From Augochlora pura (taxonomy: Eukaryota; Arthropoda; Insecta; Hymenoptera; Halictidae): a stretch of DNA of 64,000 bases. Numbering within the stretch: the first letter of the stretch is position 1; each line of letters starts with the position of its first letter. Below are positions 55,280 to 64,000 of this stretch, one piece after another. Position numbers and translations under genes: made by a program. The notes beneath the pieces were generated by a model. That model searched no databases and was not told the DNA's origin. It was given only the letters and a program-made list of their open reading frames with translations. The stretch lies in contig NC_135782.1 in the NCBI RefSeq assembly GCF_028453695.1, positions 13,764,001 through 13,828,000 on the forward strand, given 5' to 3'.

Positions 55280-57480
55280 ATATATTAATATGACTCTACT
55301 GAATCTACTGGAGCTTGTTTCACATGCGATACACTTTATCTGATCATGACGGTATCAAATCTATTGACCAGTGTTTAAGAAATTTCTGTCTAACCATGAC
55401 AGTGCAGAATCTACTTTTACACCTTCTTGTGAAAAGACAGCCATTTTTATCTGATCACAACGGTACCAAATCTACTAGCTAGCTGTTAAACACTTTTTAG
55501 ATTCATGTAAAAAGAAATTTTTAGGTGACTGACAATGACGATATCAAATTTAGTGTTTATAGTACGGGTTATAAATAAATGTATTTCTATCTTGTAATTA
55601 CTGTATCGAATCTACTGGATTTTGATTGACAAATCATATACTTTATCTGATCTTGATGGTACTACATCTACTGACTAGTACTTAAAGAATTCTTAAGTTC
55701 GTCTGAAGAGAAATTCGTTCTCGTCTGACCACAACAGTTCTGAATCTACTTTTCTATTTTCATTTAAAGAGATAGTTACATTTGTTTGACCATAACAGTA
55801 CCAAATTTACTGGCTAGCTTTTAAAGAATTTTTAGATTCATGTAAAAAGAAATTTTTAGGTGACTGACAATGACAACATCAAATTTACTGCATACTTTAT
55901 CTGATCTTGATGATACAACATCTATTGACTTGTGTTTAAAGAATTTTTAAGTTCGTGTCGATACAAGTTAGCGCTTATCTGACTATGGCAGTGACGAATC
56001 TACTTTTCTACTTTTATGTAAAATGACAGTTCTATATGACTGGTCATAACAGTACCAAATCTACTGTTTGCTACAAATCTAAGTACTGTATTGCTACTGT
56101 AGTTAGTACACTACTATATTTGCTACTAATCAAACTACTGTTCTACTACTAGCTTTTCATTAATTTTTATAATTATGCAAAAAGAAATTCTTAGTTGTCT
56201 GAAAATGACAATATCAAATTTACTGTATATGGTACGGCGAATAAATTAATATATTTCTGTATGATCATGACTGCAGTGAATCTACTGAATCTTGATTGAC
56301 AAGCGACACATTTTGTCTGGTCTTGACTGTCCAAATCTACTGATCAGTATTTAAAGAATTCTTATGTTCGTGTGACGAGAAGATCAGCTTTGTTTGATCT
56401 TGGTTGTACTAAATTTATTTTTCTAATCTCAGTTATTTTTGTCTGACCACAATAGTAGTAAATCTACTTGTTAGTACTTAATAAATAAATTCATTCCTGT
56501 CTGACCACAATTATACTGAATCTACTAGAACTATTCAATCATACCTGCACTAGATCTACCATCTAGCATTTCAACAATTTGGAATTTACATAAAAAATAA
56601 TTCTGGTCTGACCATGACAATACCGAATCCACCGCATGCAATAGGCTAAATAAAGAAAGCAATTCCTGTCTGACCACAATTATACTGAATCTACTAGAAT
56701 TATCCAATCATAATTGCAATAAGTCTACTATCTAGTATTTTAACAATCTTTAAATTGACATGATGAAATTCTAGTCTGACTAGGACAATGTCAAATCTAC
56801 TGCATACAGTACACTATATAAATAAATAAATTCCTGTCTATCATAATTATACTAAATCTACTAGACCTTATGCGACAAATAATAATTCCTATCAAATTGT
56901 ACTTGCTCTGAATCTACTATCTGGCTGTTAAACAATTTTTAAATTTATGTAAAAGGAAATTATTAGATTTTTTCAAATATTTTTAGATAAATAATAATAC
57001 TTAGAAAGTTTATTATTAAAAAAGTAAAAATTATAATTAATAAATTAAATGTAAGCTTGAATTAGAAATTTGTATTAAATAGTGGTTAATTTAGTGCCAG
57101 CATCAGCGGTTAAACTATTGCTATAAATTAATTTTTATAATTAATTGACCATAATTATACTGAATCTACTGGACCTTATGCGACAAATAACAATTCTTAT
57201 CCAATCATACTTGTATTAAATCTACTATTTAGCTTTTAAACAATCTTCAAGTTCACGTAAAACAATTTTAGTCTGACCATGACTATACCGAATCTACTAC
57301 CTACAATACACTAAATAAAGAAAACAATTCCTGTCTGACGCAAATCACACCGAGTCTACCTAAACTACCTCGACAGATAGATCAATAGAACACTGTCTCT
57401 CCATGGACATACTGATTCCACTGTCAATGTTGTGACAAACGACAGCTTTCGGCGTCTGATCACCGCTACACCGAATCTAC
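55280..57480 (+). repeat. AATCTACT satellite (2.2 kb)
   Basis: Basic module of about 75-90 bp: TCTGACCATGACAATACC, GAATCTACT, then a variable segment. At 55290-56280 modules group into units of about 310-330 bp (ACTGAATCTACTGGAGCTTG, ATCGAATCTACTGGATTTTG, GTGAATCTACTGAATCTTGA). At 56500-57350 they group into units of about 165-170 bp (GAATCTACTAGAACTATTCA, GAATCTACTAGAATTATCCA). An AT-rich break lies at 56950-57140. Confidence 0.9.
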
Positions 57481-57998
57481 TGACTACACGCTATCGTATC
57501 ATCCACGACAACGTCACATTCCTCTCGAAATCAATCCGAAACCTCTACGAAACATCGAAGGAAAGCATCGTGGCGGAACGCGTGAAAAATTTTATCGCGA
57601 TGGCACGTAAAACGTGCTGTTTTTTTCAATTTTCAAAGTGGCCGGTTCAGATCGAACGCAAATACGTCAACTGAACATAAAGTTGAATTACGATGGCGGC
57701 GTATGCGGTAGTTCGAGCGGCGACGCGATTAAAAAATATTAAAAACCGGGCGATCTATGCCCGGATAGCCCGGCCCCGTCCATCCACGCCGGGGGGTTTA
57801 TTCTACGGGCTCTTTTTGAGCGGAAAATAATCGGTAAAGTGGCTCCCGCGAAACGAACTAGCGAACAAATATCGCGGGGAGCCGGCAAGAGTGAGAAACA
57901 GCGGCGGGGAAGAGCGGAGGGCGTAGGCGGGGCGGCCACGCACAGATTAATTATCCGATTCATCGCGTTCGACGCGGCTCGTGGCCGATCCCTCTCTT

Positions 57999-58055
<57 letters not shown>

Positions 58056-58445
58056 TTATCTATCTATCTATCCATCAATCCTCTCCTTCTTTCTCTCTTT
58101 CGGCCCCTCTCTGTGCACGCATTTGTAACGCTCGGGGCACGCGATTGAGAGGCGGCCTCGCTTTTAACGCTCGAAAACGAAAAAAGAAGCCGGACATCGG
58201 GAAACAAGAAGCGAAAAAATAAACGGGCGACAAAGGAGAAACGGCGAATTCGGGTAATCTATGCTGCGATCCTCGAATTGCTCTCTCTCTCTCTCTCTCT
58301 CTCGCTCGCTCTTTCTGAGCCGGACGAATTGAATGCGGGCTAGAGTCGGTTAGGCTAGTTTTATTCGGTCTGTTTTTAGATTGCTTGTTTTTGTTGTGCT
58401 GACGTTTCTCAATGGTTTTCCGGGGACGATGGGGATGGTACTTGA
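57481..58445. other. GC-rich island with CT microsatellites
   Basis: Complex block with (CT)n at 57993-58057 and 58280-58304. A plus-strand 127-codon frame includes the CT-encoded Ser/Leu run. No family signature. Confidence 0.35.
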
Positions 58446-58449
58446 TTTA

Positions 58450-59110
58450 GTGTATGGTCGCGTGGTTAATACGTGGGTGGATGTATGGTGAAATGTGTGA
58501 TTCAATGTATAGTCAAATATGTTATTATAATTATATGGTTAACTACATTTTATAAGTATTTATAACGCGTAGTTAAATTCGTGTTTGTATGTATAGTCAG
58601 AAATGTAGTTAAATGTATAGGTAAATGTATAGTTAAATATGTAGCGAGATATATAGTTAAATATTTAGTCAAATATTTAGTTAAATATCTAGTTAAATAT
58701 TTAGTAAAATATCTAGTTAAATATCTAGTTAAATATTTAGTCAAATATCTAGTTAAATATTTAGTCAAAAATATCGGTAAACATATGGTTAACTGACTAG
58801 TTAAATATATCGCTAAATATATAGTTAAATGTATCATCATTGCAATTGCATGTTTAATTACATATTGTAAGTATTTATAACATGTAGTTAAATACGTAGT
58901 TACATATATAAATAAATACATAGTAAAGCATGTAAATACATATAAAGTTAATTATCTACTTAAATATATCGGTAAATGTATAGTTAAGTATCTAGTTAAT
59001 TATAATGGTAAATATATACTGAATTATCTAGTAAAATATATCGTTATATATGTAGTTAATTAACTGTATACATCGTTAGATATATGCTTAAATATATAAC
59101 TAATTGCATA
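58450..59110 (+). repeat. TAGTTAAATAT array
   Basis: Units of AGTTAAATAT(C/T)TAGT of about 12 bp, most regular at 58640-58780. The 71-codon VKYLVKYLVKY and 123-codon minus frames are repeat translations. Confidence 0.92.
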
Positions 59111-59600
59111 GTTCAATATATAAAATATTGTATAATTCTACATAGTGTACACTATTTCGTATGCTATATTTAATAATATATACTAAATCATATATATTAA
59201 GTTATTACCAATAATATATATATTAATATATTTGTCACAGTCGGTTTTATGACTTTAATGTATGTCGCAAAATTCCATAGAAATGAATTTAATAAAAAAA
59301 TTGCAATATCTACAAAGATATTTTTACTGAATTTTAAAATTTTACAATTTGACTGGTTCAATATTGTTACTTAATTATTATACATAATACAAACCAATTA
59401 TGTAAAATATAATGATTGTATACGAAACGTTGAAAAATATTGTGAAATTAATTGCAGTTAACCATAAGCTTAAAGATCGTCGAACGTTGACCAGTAGTTT
59501 TAGTATTATTATGATCAGGCGAGGAAACATTCCTCTTTATAGAAGCTTAAAAATTCTTCAATTATTATTAACCAGATTCAATACAGTCATGATCGAAAAG
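59111..59600. other. AT-rich spacer
   Basis: Low-GC, with TATATA-rich sequence to 59240. The 63-codon frame at 59412 shows no recognisable motif. Confidence 0.4.
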
Positions 59601-60075
59601 TGATACAATTTTAATTTCGTGATATTGTAGAAAGTAGATTTACCACTGCCATATTCAGACAGAAATTGATTCCTATATTTCTCAAATTATTTACAGTAAA
59701 ATCAGTTAATTTTTAATGCGACAAAAACGTATTTATTTTTATATGATCTTCAAACATTATTAAAAAAATGAACCAGTAGATTTACCACATTCAAGAGTAG
59801 CTAATAATAAATTCTGTCATCTGTCACTTCCTTCACAGTGAAATTCAGTAGTATTAGTTCGATAATGGTCAGGCATCCGTGCATTAACTGTTTATCAAAG
59901 TTTAGAGTAGGTTATATACGCTTGTGATCGGACAGAAATGCATTTATTTATTTACCAGAACGTGTACAGTGCATTTAGTACTCATAGTCCGACAGGAATG
60001 CATTTATTTATTTATTTATTTAACGGAACGTCAACAGTGGATTTAGTACAATCATGGTCGGACGATGTGAGTATA
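59601..60075 (-). repeat. AATCTACT satellite, inverted block
   Basis: AGTAGATTTACCAC, GTGGATTTAGTACAATCATG and GGTCGGACGATG or TCCGACAGGAATGCATTTAT are reverse-complement forms of the modules at 55280-57480. Confidence 0.75.
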
Positions 60076-60235
60076 TATTTAACTAGTTATAACTAACTTA
60101 ATTAGTTTGTTTGACTGTATGATTAACTAGATAATTACCTATATATTTAACGATATATTTAACTAGATAATAAATTATACATTTACCGATATAATTGACT
60201 AGGTACTTAACTGTATATTTACTGATATATCGCCA
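60070..60235 (-). repeat. TAGTTAAATAT array, inverted block
   Basis: ATATTTAACTAG, TTTAACGATATATTTAACTA and ATTTACCGATATA are reverse complements of the array at 58450-59110. Confidence 0.75.
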
Positions 60236-60236
60236 T

Positions 60237-60600
60237 GCGATATTGTTAATAAACTATTATTGTTATCGTTATCCTACTGCCTCTGTGTCATTTCTATATT
60301 GTCATAGAATTTCGTAGGATTTCTAAATAATAATCCCTACACTTGTTATTTTAACAATCTCTAAATATAAACGAGTCTGATACTATCACAATTATTTCGA
60401 CAAATAGTATAACAATTTTTAGTGACGTTATTGTCATTGTGATTGTCATTGTTGAGTATCGCCGTCGTTGCTATAAGTCGTTTGACGTTGCCTTACGATA
60501 TTTTTAATAAACTATCACTATTATCATTATCCTACGTCCTCTGTGTCATTTTTATATTACTACAATGTTTCATGGTATTTCCAAGTAATAATCCCTACAC
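60237..60600 (+). repeat. Direct repeat pair (about 105 bp, offset about 259 bp)
   Basis: TTAATAAACTATTATTGTTA, CTCTGTGTCATTT and AATAATCCCTACAC at 60237-60342 recur diverged at 60496-60600. AATAAA followed by a CCCTACA end is reminiscent of an LTR 3' end, but no TG start or target duplication was found. Confidence 0.75.
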
Positions 60601-61462
60601 GTACAATTTTCCAAAACAATTTACAATTCAGTCAAAATCTTCCAAATATCAGCCCCAAATTAACAAGAATCCTTGTTTCCCAAAAAACGAAGAAAAAGAT
60701 CCATTCTTGGCCGAAAACCATTGCGCGCGGAACGAAGCTAATAAGAAATGATTGCTTATCGCGAATATTTTCGCGTTCGCCGTGAAACCCCCTTGTCTTT
60801 TTTCCGCGCGGGCGTCGAGTTGTCGCAGCAGCCGCGGCAACAAATCCGGCCGCTGTTAACAACGAAAAACACCGTTCGCGGAGTGCGCGCGGACATTTTT
60901 AGTCTTCCAAACAAATAACCGGGGCCGTTTGGTTTCCAGGGCGGAAAATCGGCGGCGGGGTCCGCCACTGGGAGGGGGGGGGGGGGCCCCCCGAAAAAAC
61001 GGGGGGGGGGAAAAAAAAGTGTGAGAAGGGGGGGGGGGGGGGCAGGGAGGGAGTGGAAACGGCGGGGCGGCTGCTACCCGGTTCGCGCGCCGATCGATTT
61101 ATTTCGTGCCCGCGCGTGTCACAATCCTCAATTAGTTCTACAAATGTTTTCTCGTTAACGGCGGTGCACCCGCTCCGCGCGAGTGCTATTGCTCTATTGA
61201 AATACGACATATCAATGCGTCCGGCTAAAAGCCCTGCCGATATCGCGACCGGATAATCTTTTACTGACAAATTATGGTTAATGGCGTGAAACATTGCGCC
61301 GCCAGGTTACTTTATTGCGGCAAATGTCCCGCTTTTATGCGCTTCCCCCCACCACCCTCTTTTCGTGCCACCCCCCTGTAGATCCAGTTTTTTTCATCAC
61401 GATTTCCAACGGTTCTTTGATCCCGGAATTCACGAACGTGTTTGAATGATCGCGAGCAACTG
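60601..61462. other. GC-rich island with G-runs
   Basis: Complex block with runs G12, G10 and G15 at about 60974-61042, close to CCCCCC and A8 runs. A minus-strand frame of 131 codons has a Pro/Phe-rich middle from these runs. No family signature. Confidence 0.4.
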
Positions 61463-61837
61463 TACAGGGTGTCCCGGAATTCGTGGCACAACCGGGCAGG
61501 GGATGATTCTACATAAAAAAAGAAGACAATATTTTGGTATAACATTTTTTCATACGGAGCTCCGTTTTCGTGATAATCGACTTCAAAGTTCGTTCAACTT
61601 GTAAACGATTTCATAGAATTTGCTTGTCGTGTATTTCATTGCTCCGCTTGTCTCTGTCCGGGACAGTGTTTACTTGCAAATTCTATTAAATGGTTTACAA
61701 GTTGTGACAAACTTTGATGTCGATTATCACGAAAACAGGACTCCGGATGAAAAAATTTTATACCAAAATATTTTCTTCTTTTTTTATGTAGAATCATACC
61801 CTGCCCGGTTGTACTACGAATTCTGGGACACCCTGTA
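61463..61837. mobile_element. Foldback MITE of a mariner-like family (375 bp)
   Basis: Left arm 61465-61611 and right arm 61690-61835 are reverse complements with modest divergence. The ends are TACAGGGTGTCCCGGAATTC and GAATTCTGGGACACCCTGTA at TA dinucleotides. The loop and arms match the terminal 210 bp of the relic at 21291-21559, so it is best explained as a transposase-less derivative of that family. Confidence 0.88.
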
Positions 61838-62224
61838 TTTTTGCTCGAGGCGCTGCTTTACGAATCGAACGTAATGCGACCGCGTGCTGGAAAAATGGGT
61901 TAGAAAACGATTCGGACGAATTTTTCGGCTTTTTGACAGCTGTTTGTAAGGATACTGATGAAAATGATGATATATTGAGGAATAATTCGATAGGGAGTTA
62001 TTTCGTTTAATTGTTTGTTTAATTTTTAATGGGACTAGGAGGAAATTTGTATTTTTGTGTCGTTGAATTTTTATGGTTATTTTTGTGTAATTATTGAATA
62101 TGGGTTTGGGAGTTTTCTTTGTTCTAGGTTTTCTTGAGTGGTGTATGAATTTTATTAGTAATAAAATTCATTAGTAGTAAAGTTAGTTTTATTAGTAATT
62201 AAATTCATACATTAAATAGACGAA
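61838..62224. other. AT-rich spacer
   Basis: Short GC-moderate stretch to 61920, then low-GC sequence with ATTAGTAATAAAATTCAT words near 62152-62205. Confidence 0.35.
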
Positions 62225-63600
62225 ATTATATTTTTGTATGATCAGAAGTGGGATTTTTATTTGATTGTAATTGTAGAATTTTTTATTTTATATTCTTTGT
62301 TACGCGGCTTGCAAATGTCATCAGACTTCATCAGACTGATTCGAACAAAAGCAGACACTGCTTCATTAATGAATCAGATTTATATTTTTATACCCCCGAA
62401 AGCAGGATTTTTGTCTGATTTTAATTCTTGAATTTTCAAGATTTTACGTTCCTTATTACGCGGCTTGCAAACATCGTCAAACGTCAGTATACAATCGTAA
62501 ACAACAATAAACGCTGCCATATGAAGTAGATAAATTTATGTTTTTGTATCTTTATAAACAAGATTTTTATCTAATTGTAATTCTCGAATTTTTATAATTT
62601 TATATTCTTTATTATGAGGCTTGCAAACATCGTCAAACATCATCTGATTAATTCAAACAAATACAAACACTACTTCATTAATTAAACAGATTTATATTTT
62701 TATATCAGCAAAAGCAGAATATTTGTCTGATTTTGATTCTTGAATTTTCAGGATTTACGTTCTTTTTTACGCGGCTTATAAACATCGTCAAACATCAGTG
62801 TACAGTCTTAAACAAGAATAACCACTGCTTCATCAAATATATAAATTTATACTTTTGTACCTTTATAAACAGGATTTTTACCAGATCATAATTCTCGATT
62901 TTTTATGATATTATATTCTTTATTATTAGTCACATTAATTCAAACAAAGACAAACACTGCCCCACAAAATAAACAAATTTATATTTTTAATTTAATTTTA
63001 ATTTATATTTAAAAAATTTAAATTTTTATGTGATTTTAATCGTCGAATTATAGATTTTATATTCTTTTGTTATGTAGCGTGTAAACATTGTCAAACATCA
63101 GCATACAATCTCTAACAACGACAAACACTGTTTGATCAAATAGATAAATATATACTTTTGTACATTCATAAACAAAATTTTTACCTATTAAAAACTCTCA
63201 TGTTCCTCTCAATTTTACATTTTATCGCACCGCTTGCAAACATCGTCAAACATCGTCATGCCAATCGAAAAACAATAGCGAACACTACATCGTCCAATAA
63301 GAATTATATATTATATTATAACAAGAATTCATCTTCGCAATCAGAATTTCTGTGATCAATAATTTTTAAATTTTCATGGCTATAAATTTTCATACGCAGC
63401 GTTCAAACATCATCAAACGTCAGCATACCATTTCAAAAAACAGCAAATACTATAATACTTGCAAATAAAATATTCGAGACTGAAGTCTGCTTAAAATTAA
63501 TGAAGACACTTTGAAATAATTTTTAAATTTGCGTCATTTTGAATTGTTAAATACAGCTGTCCAACATCGTCAAACAATAATAATAAACAATATTAAACAA
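62225..63600 (+). repeat. Minisatellite, about 160-bp unit, nine copies
   Basis: TTACGCGGCTTGCAAACATC then GTCAAACATCAG or variants recur near 62300, 62457, 62620, 62773, 62930, 63075, 63229, 63393 and 63548. TTTATATTTTTGTA and GGATTTTTATCTGATTGTAA modules lie between. Confidence 0.92.
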
Positions 63601-63782
63601 TAACAAACGCAGTTTCAAAATATAGTAGCCAATAAAATTCCAGCAAATCAAGATTATAATTAACTAAAATCTGATTAAGTTATTATATTATTGTATTATT
63701 AAATCGTATATTAAATTACATCATAATTAGATTATTATTTAATTATTAAGTTTGAATTGAATATTACAAAAGAGCTAAACTT
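63601..63782. other. AT-rich spacer
   Basis: Low-GC sequence, nothing recognised. Confidence 0.3.
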
Positions 63783-63951
63783 TTAACCCTTAGGGCTCTA
63801 TGGACGCATATAGGCGTTTGGCTAAAGTCGCCGTTGTGGCCGAAAGACGCAGATATGCGTTTACTCTAAGTCATAAAGACCGTAAGCGCTAGCCGCGCGC
63901 CGTCCCTACGGACCGTTTCGGCCGGGAGTATTTAGAACCCTAAGGGTATAA
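63783..63951. mobile_element. TTAA-type MITE (about 168 bp) with internal direct repeat
   Basis: Left end TTAACCCTTAGGGCTCTA is mirrored by AGAACCCTAAGGGTATAA. TTAA at the left fits piggyBac-type insertion; the right TTAA has decayed to TATAA. Inside, GACGCATATAGGCGTTTGGC and GACGCAGATATGCGTTTACT, about 43 bp apart, form a direct repeat. No coding capacity. Confidence 0.65.
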
Positions 63952-64000
63952 AATACATTAGTTATATAATTATATAAATATTATATAAATATTAGTATTA

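Noticed and set aside
58550..58921. 123-codon minus frame and 71-codon VKYLVKY plus frame
   Set aside because: Periodic peptides produced by the 12-bp TAGTTAAATAT array.

Overview
The window looks like a stretch of nuclear DNA from an insect, most likely a hymenopteran (ant, bee or wasp). The inference rests on dispersed TTAGG/TTAGGTTAG motifs (the ancestral insect telomere repeat), several decayed mariner and Tc1-like transposons, piggyBac-type MITEs with TTAA ends, and a mosaic of AT-rich repeats and short GC-rich islands. I find no host protein-coding gene I can support. The longest open frames (up to 438 codons) lie in polypyrimidine or polypurine repeats and are artefacts of composition. 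No tRNA, rRNA, CRISPR array or operon was recognised. The window reads as intergenic or long-intron DNA.

Layout. 0-1 kb: right part of a composite Tc1-like element whose second copy sits at 43.05-44.81 kb. 1-5.2 kb: GC islands, a T-rich minisatellite, a 285-bp duplication, a TATTATAG array, a transposon end and an inverted-repeat MITE. 5.2-11 kb: CTATTCCACT-type arrays that enclose or abut two mariner transposase fragments. 11-17 kb: three minisatellites (about 180, 60 and 175 bp), a piggyBac-type MITE and two GC islands. 17-21 kb: degenerate repeats and a 1.35-kb polypyrimidine tract. 21-23 kb: pile-up of mariner-like, MITE, Tc1 and mariner ends. 23-28.9 kb: GC islands, with a 290-bp repeat present three times. 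28.9-32.9 kb: 3.4 kb of CT-rich repeat followed by a purine tract. 33.4-35.3 kb: a minisatellite that flips strand through a near-identical inverted repeat split by a solo LTR. 35.3-43 kb: islands, small duplications and a CT tract. 45.2-49.1 kb: a 0.45-kb unit present three times, each copy bounded by GA microsatellites. 49.8-54.4 kb: a TTAGG-bearing satellite of about 155 bp, interrupted by a 120-bp array. 55.1-60.2 kb: an AATCTACT satellite and a TAGTTAAATAT array, both reappearing in inverted orientation. 60.2-64 kb: a short duplication, a GC island with G-runs, a foldback MITE, a 160-bp array and a last MITE.

How it fits together. There is no pathway here. The content is mobile-element decay plus local tandem amplification. 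The 61.5-kb foldback MITE appears to be a deletion derivative of the mariner-like family whose relic lies at 21.06-21.56 kb. The Tc1 ends share one internal deletion junction. The mariner fragments lie at the edges of pentamer arrays. GC islands of 0.4-1 kb recur between arrays and are the best places to look for conserved regulatory DNA or missed exons. All family names come from motif recognition by eye, without alignment or database search.
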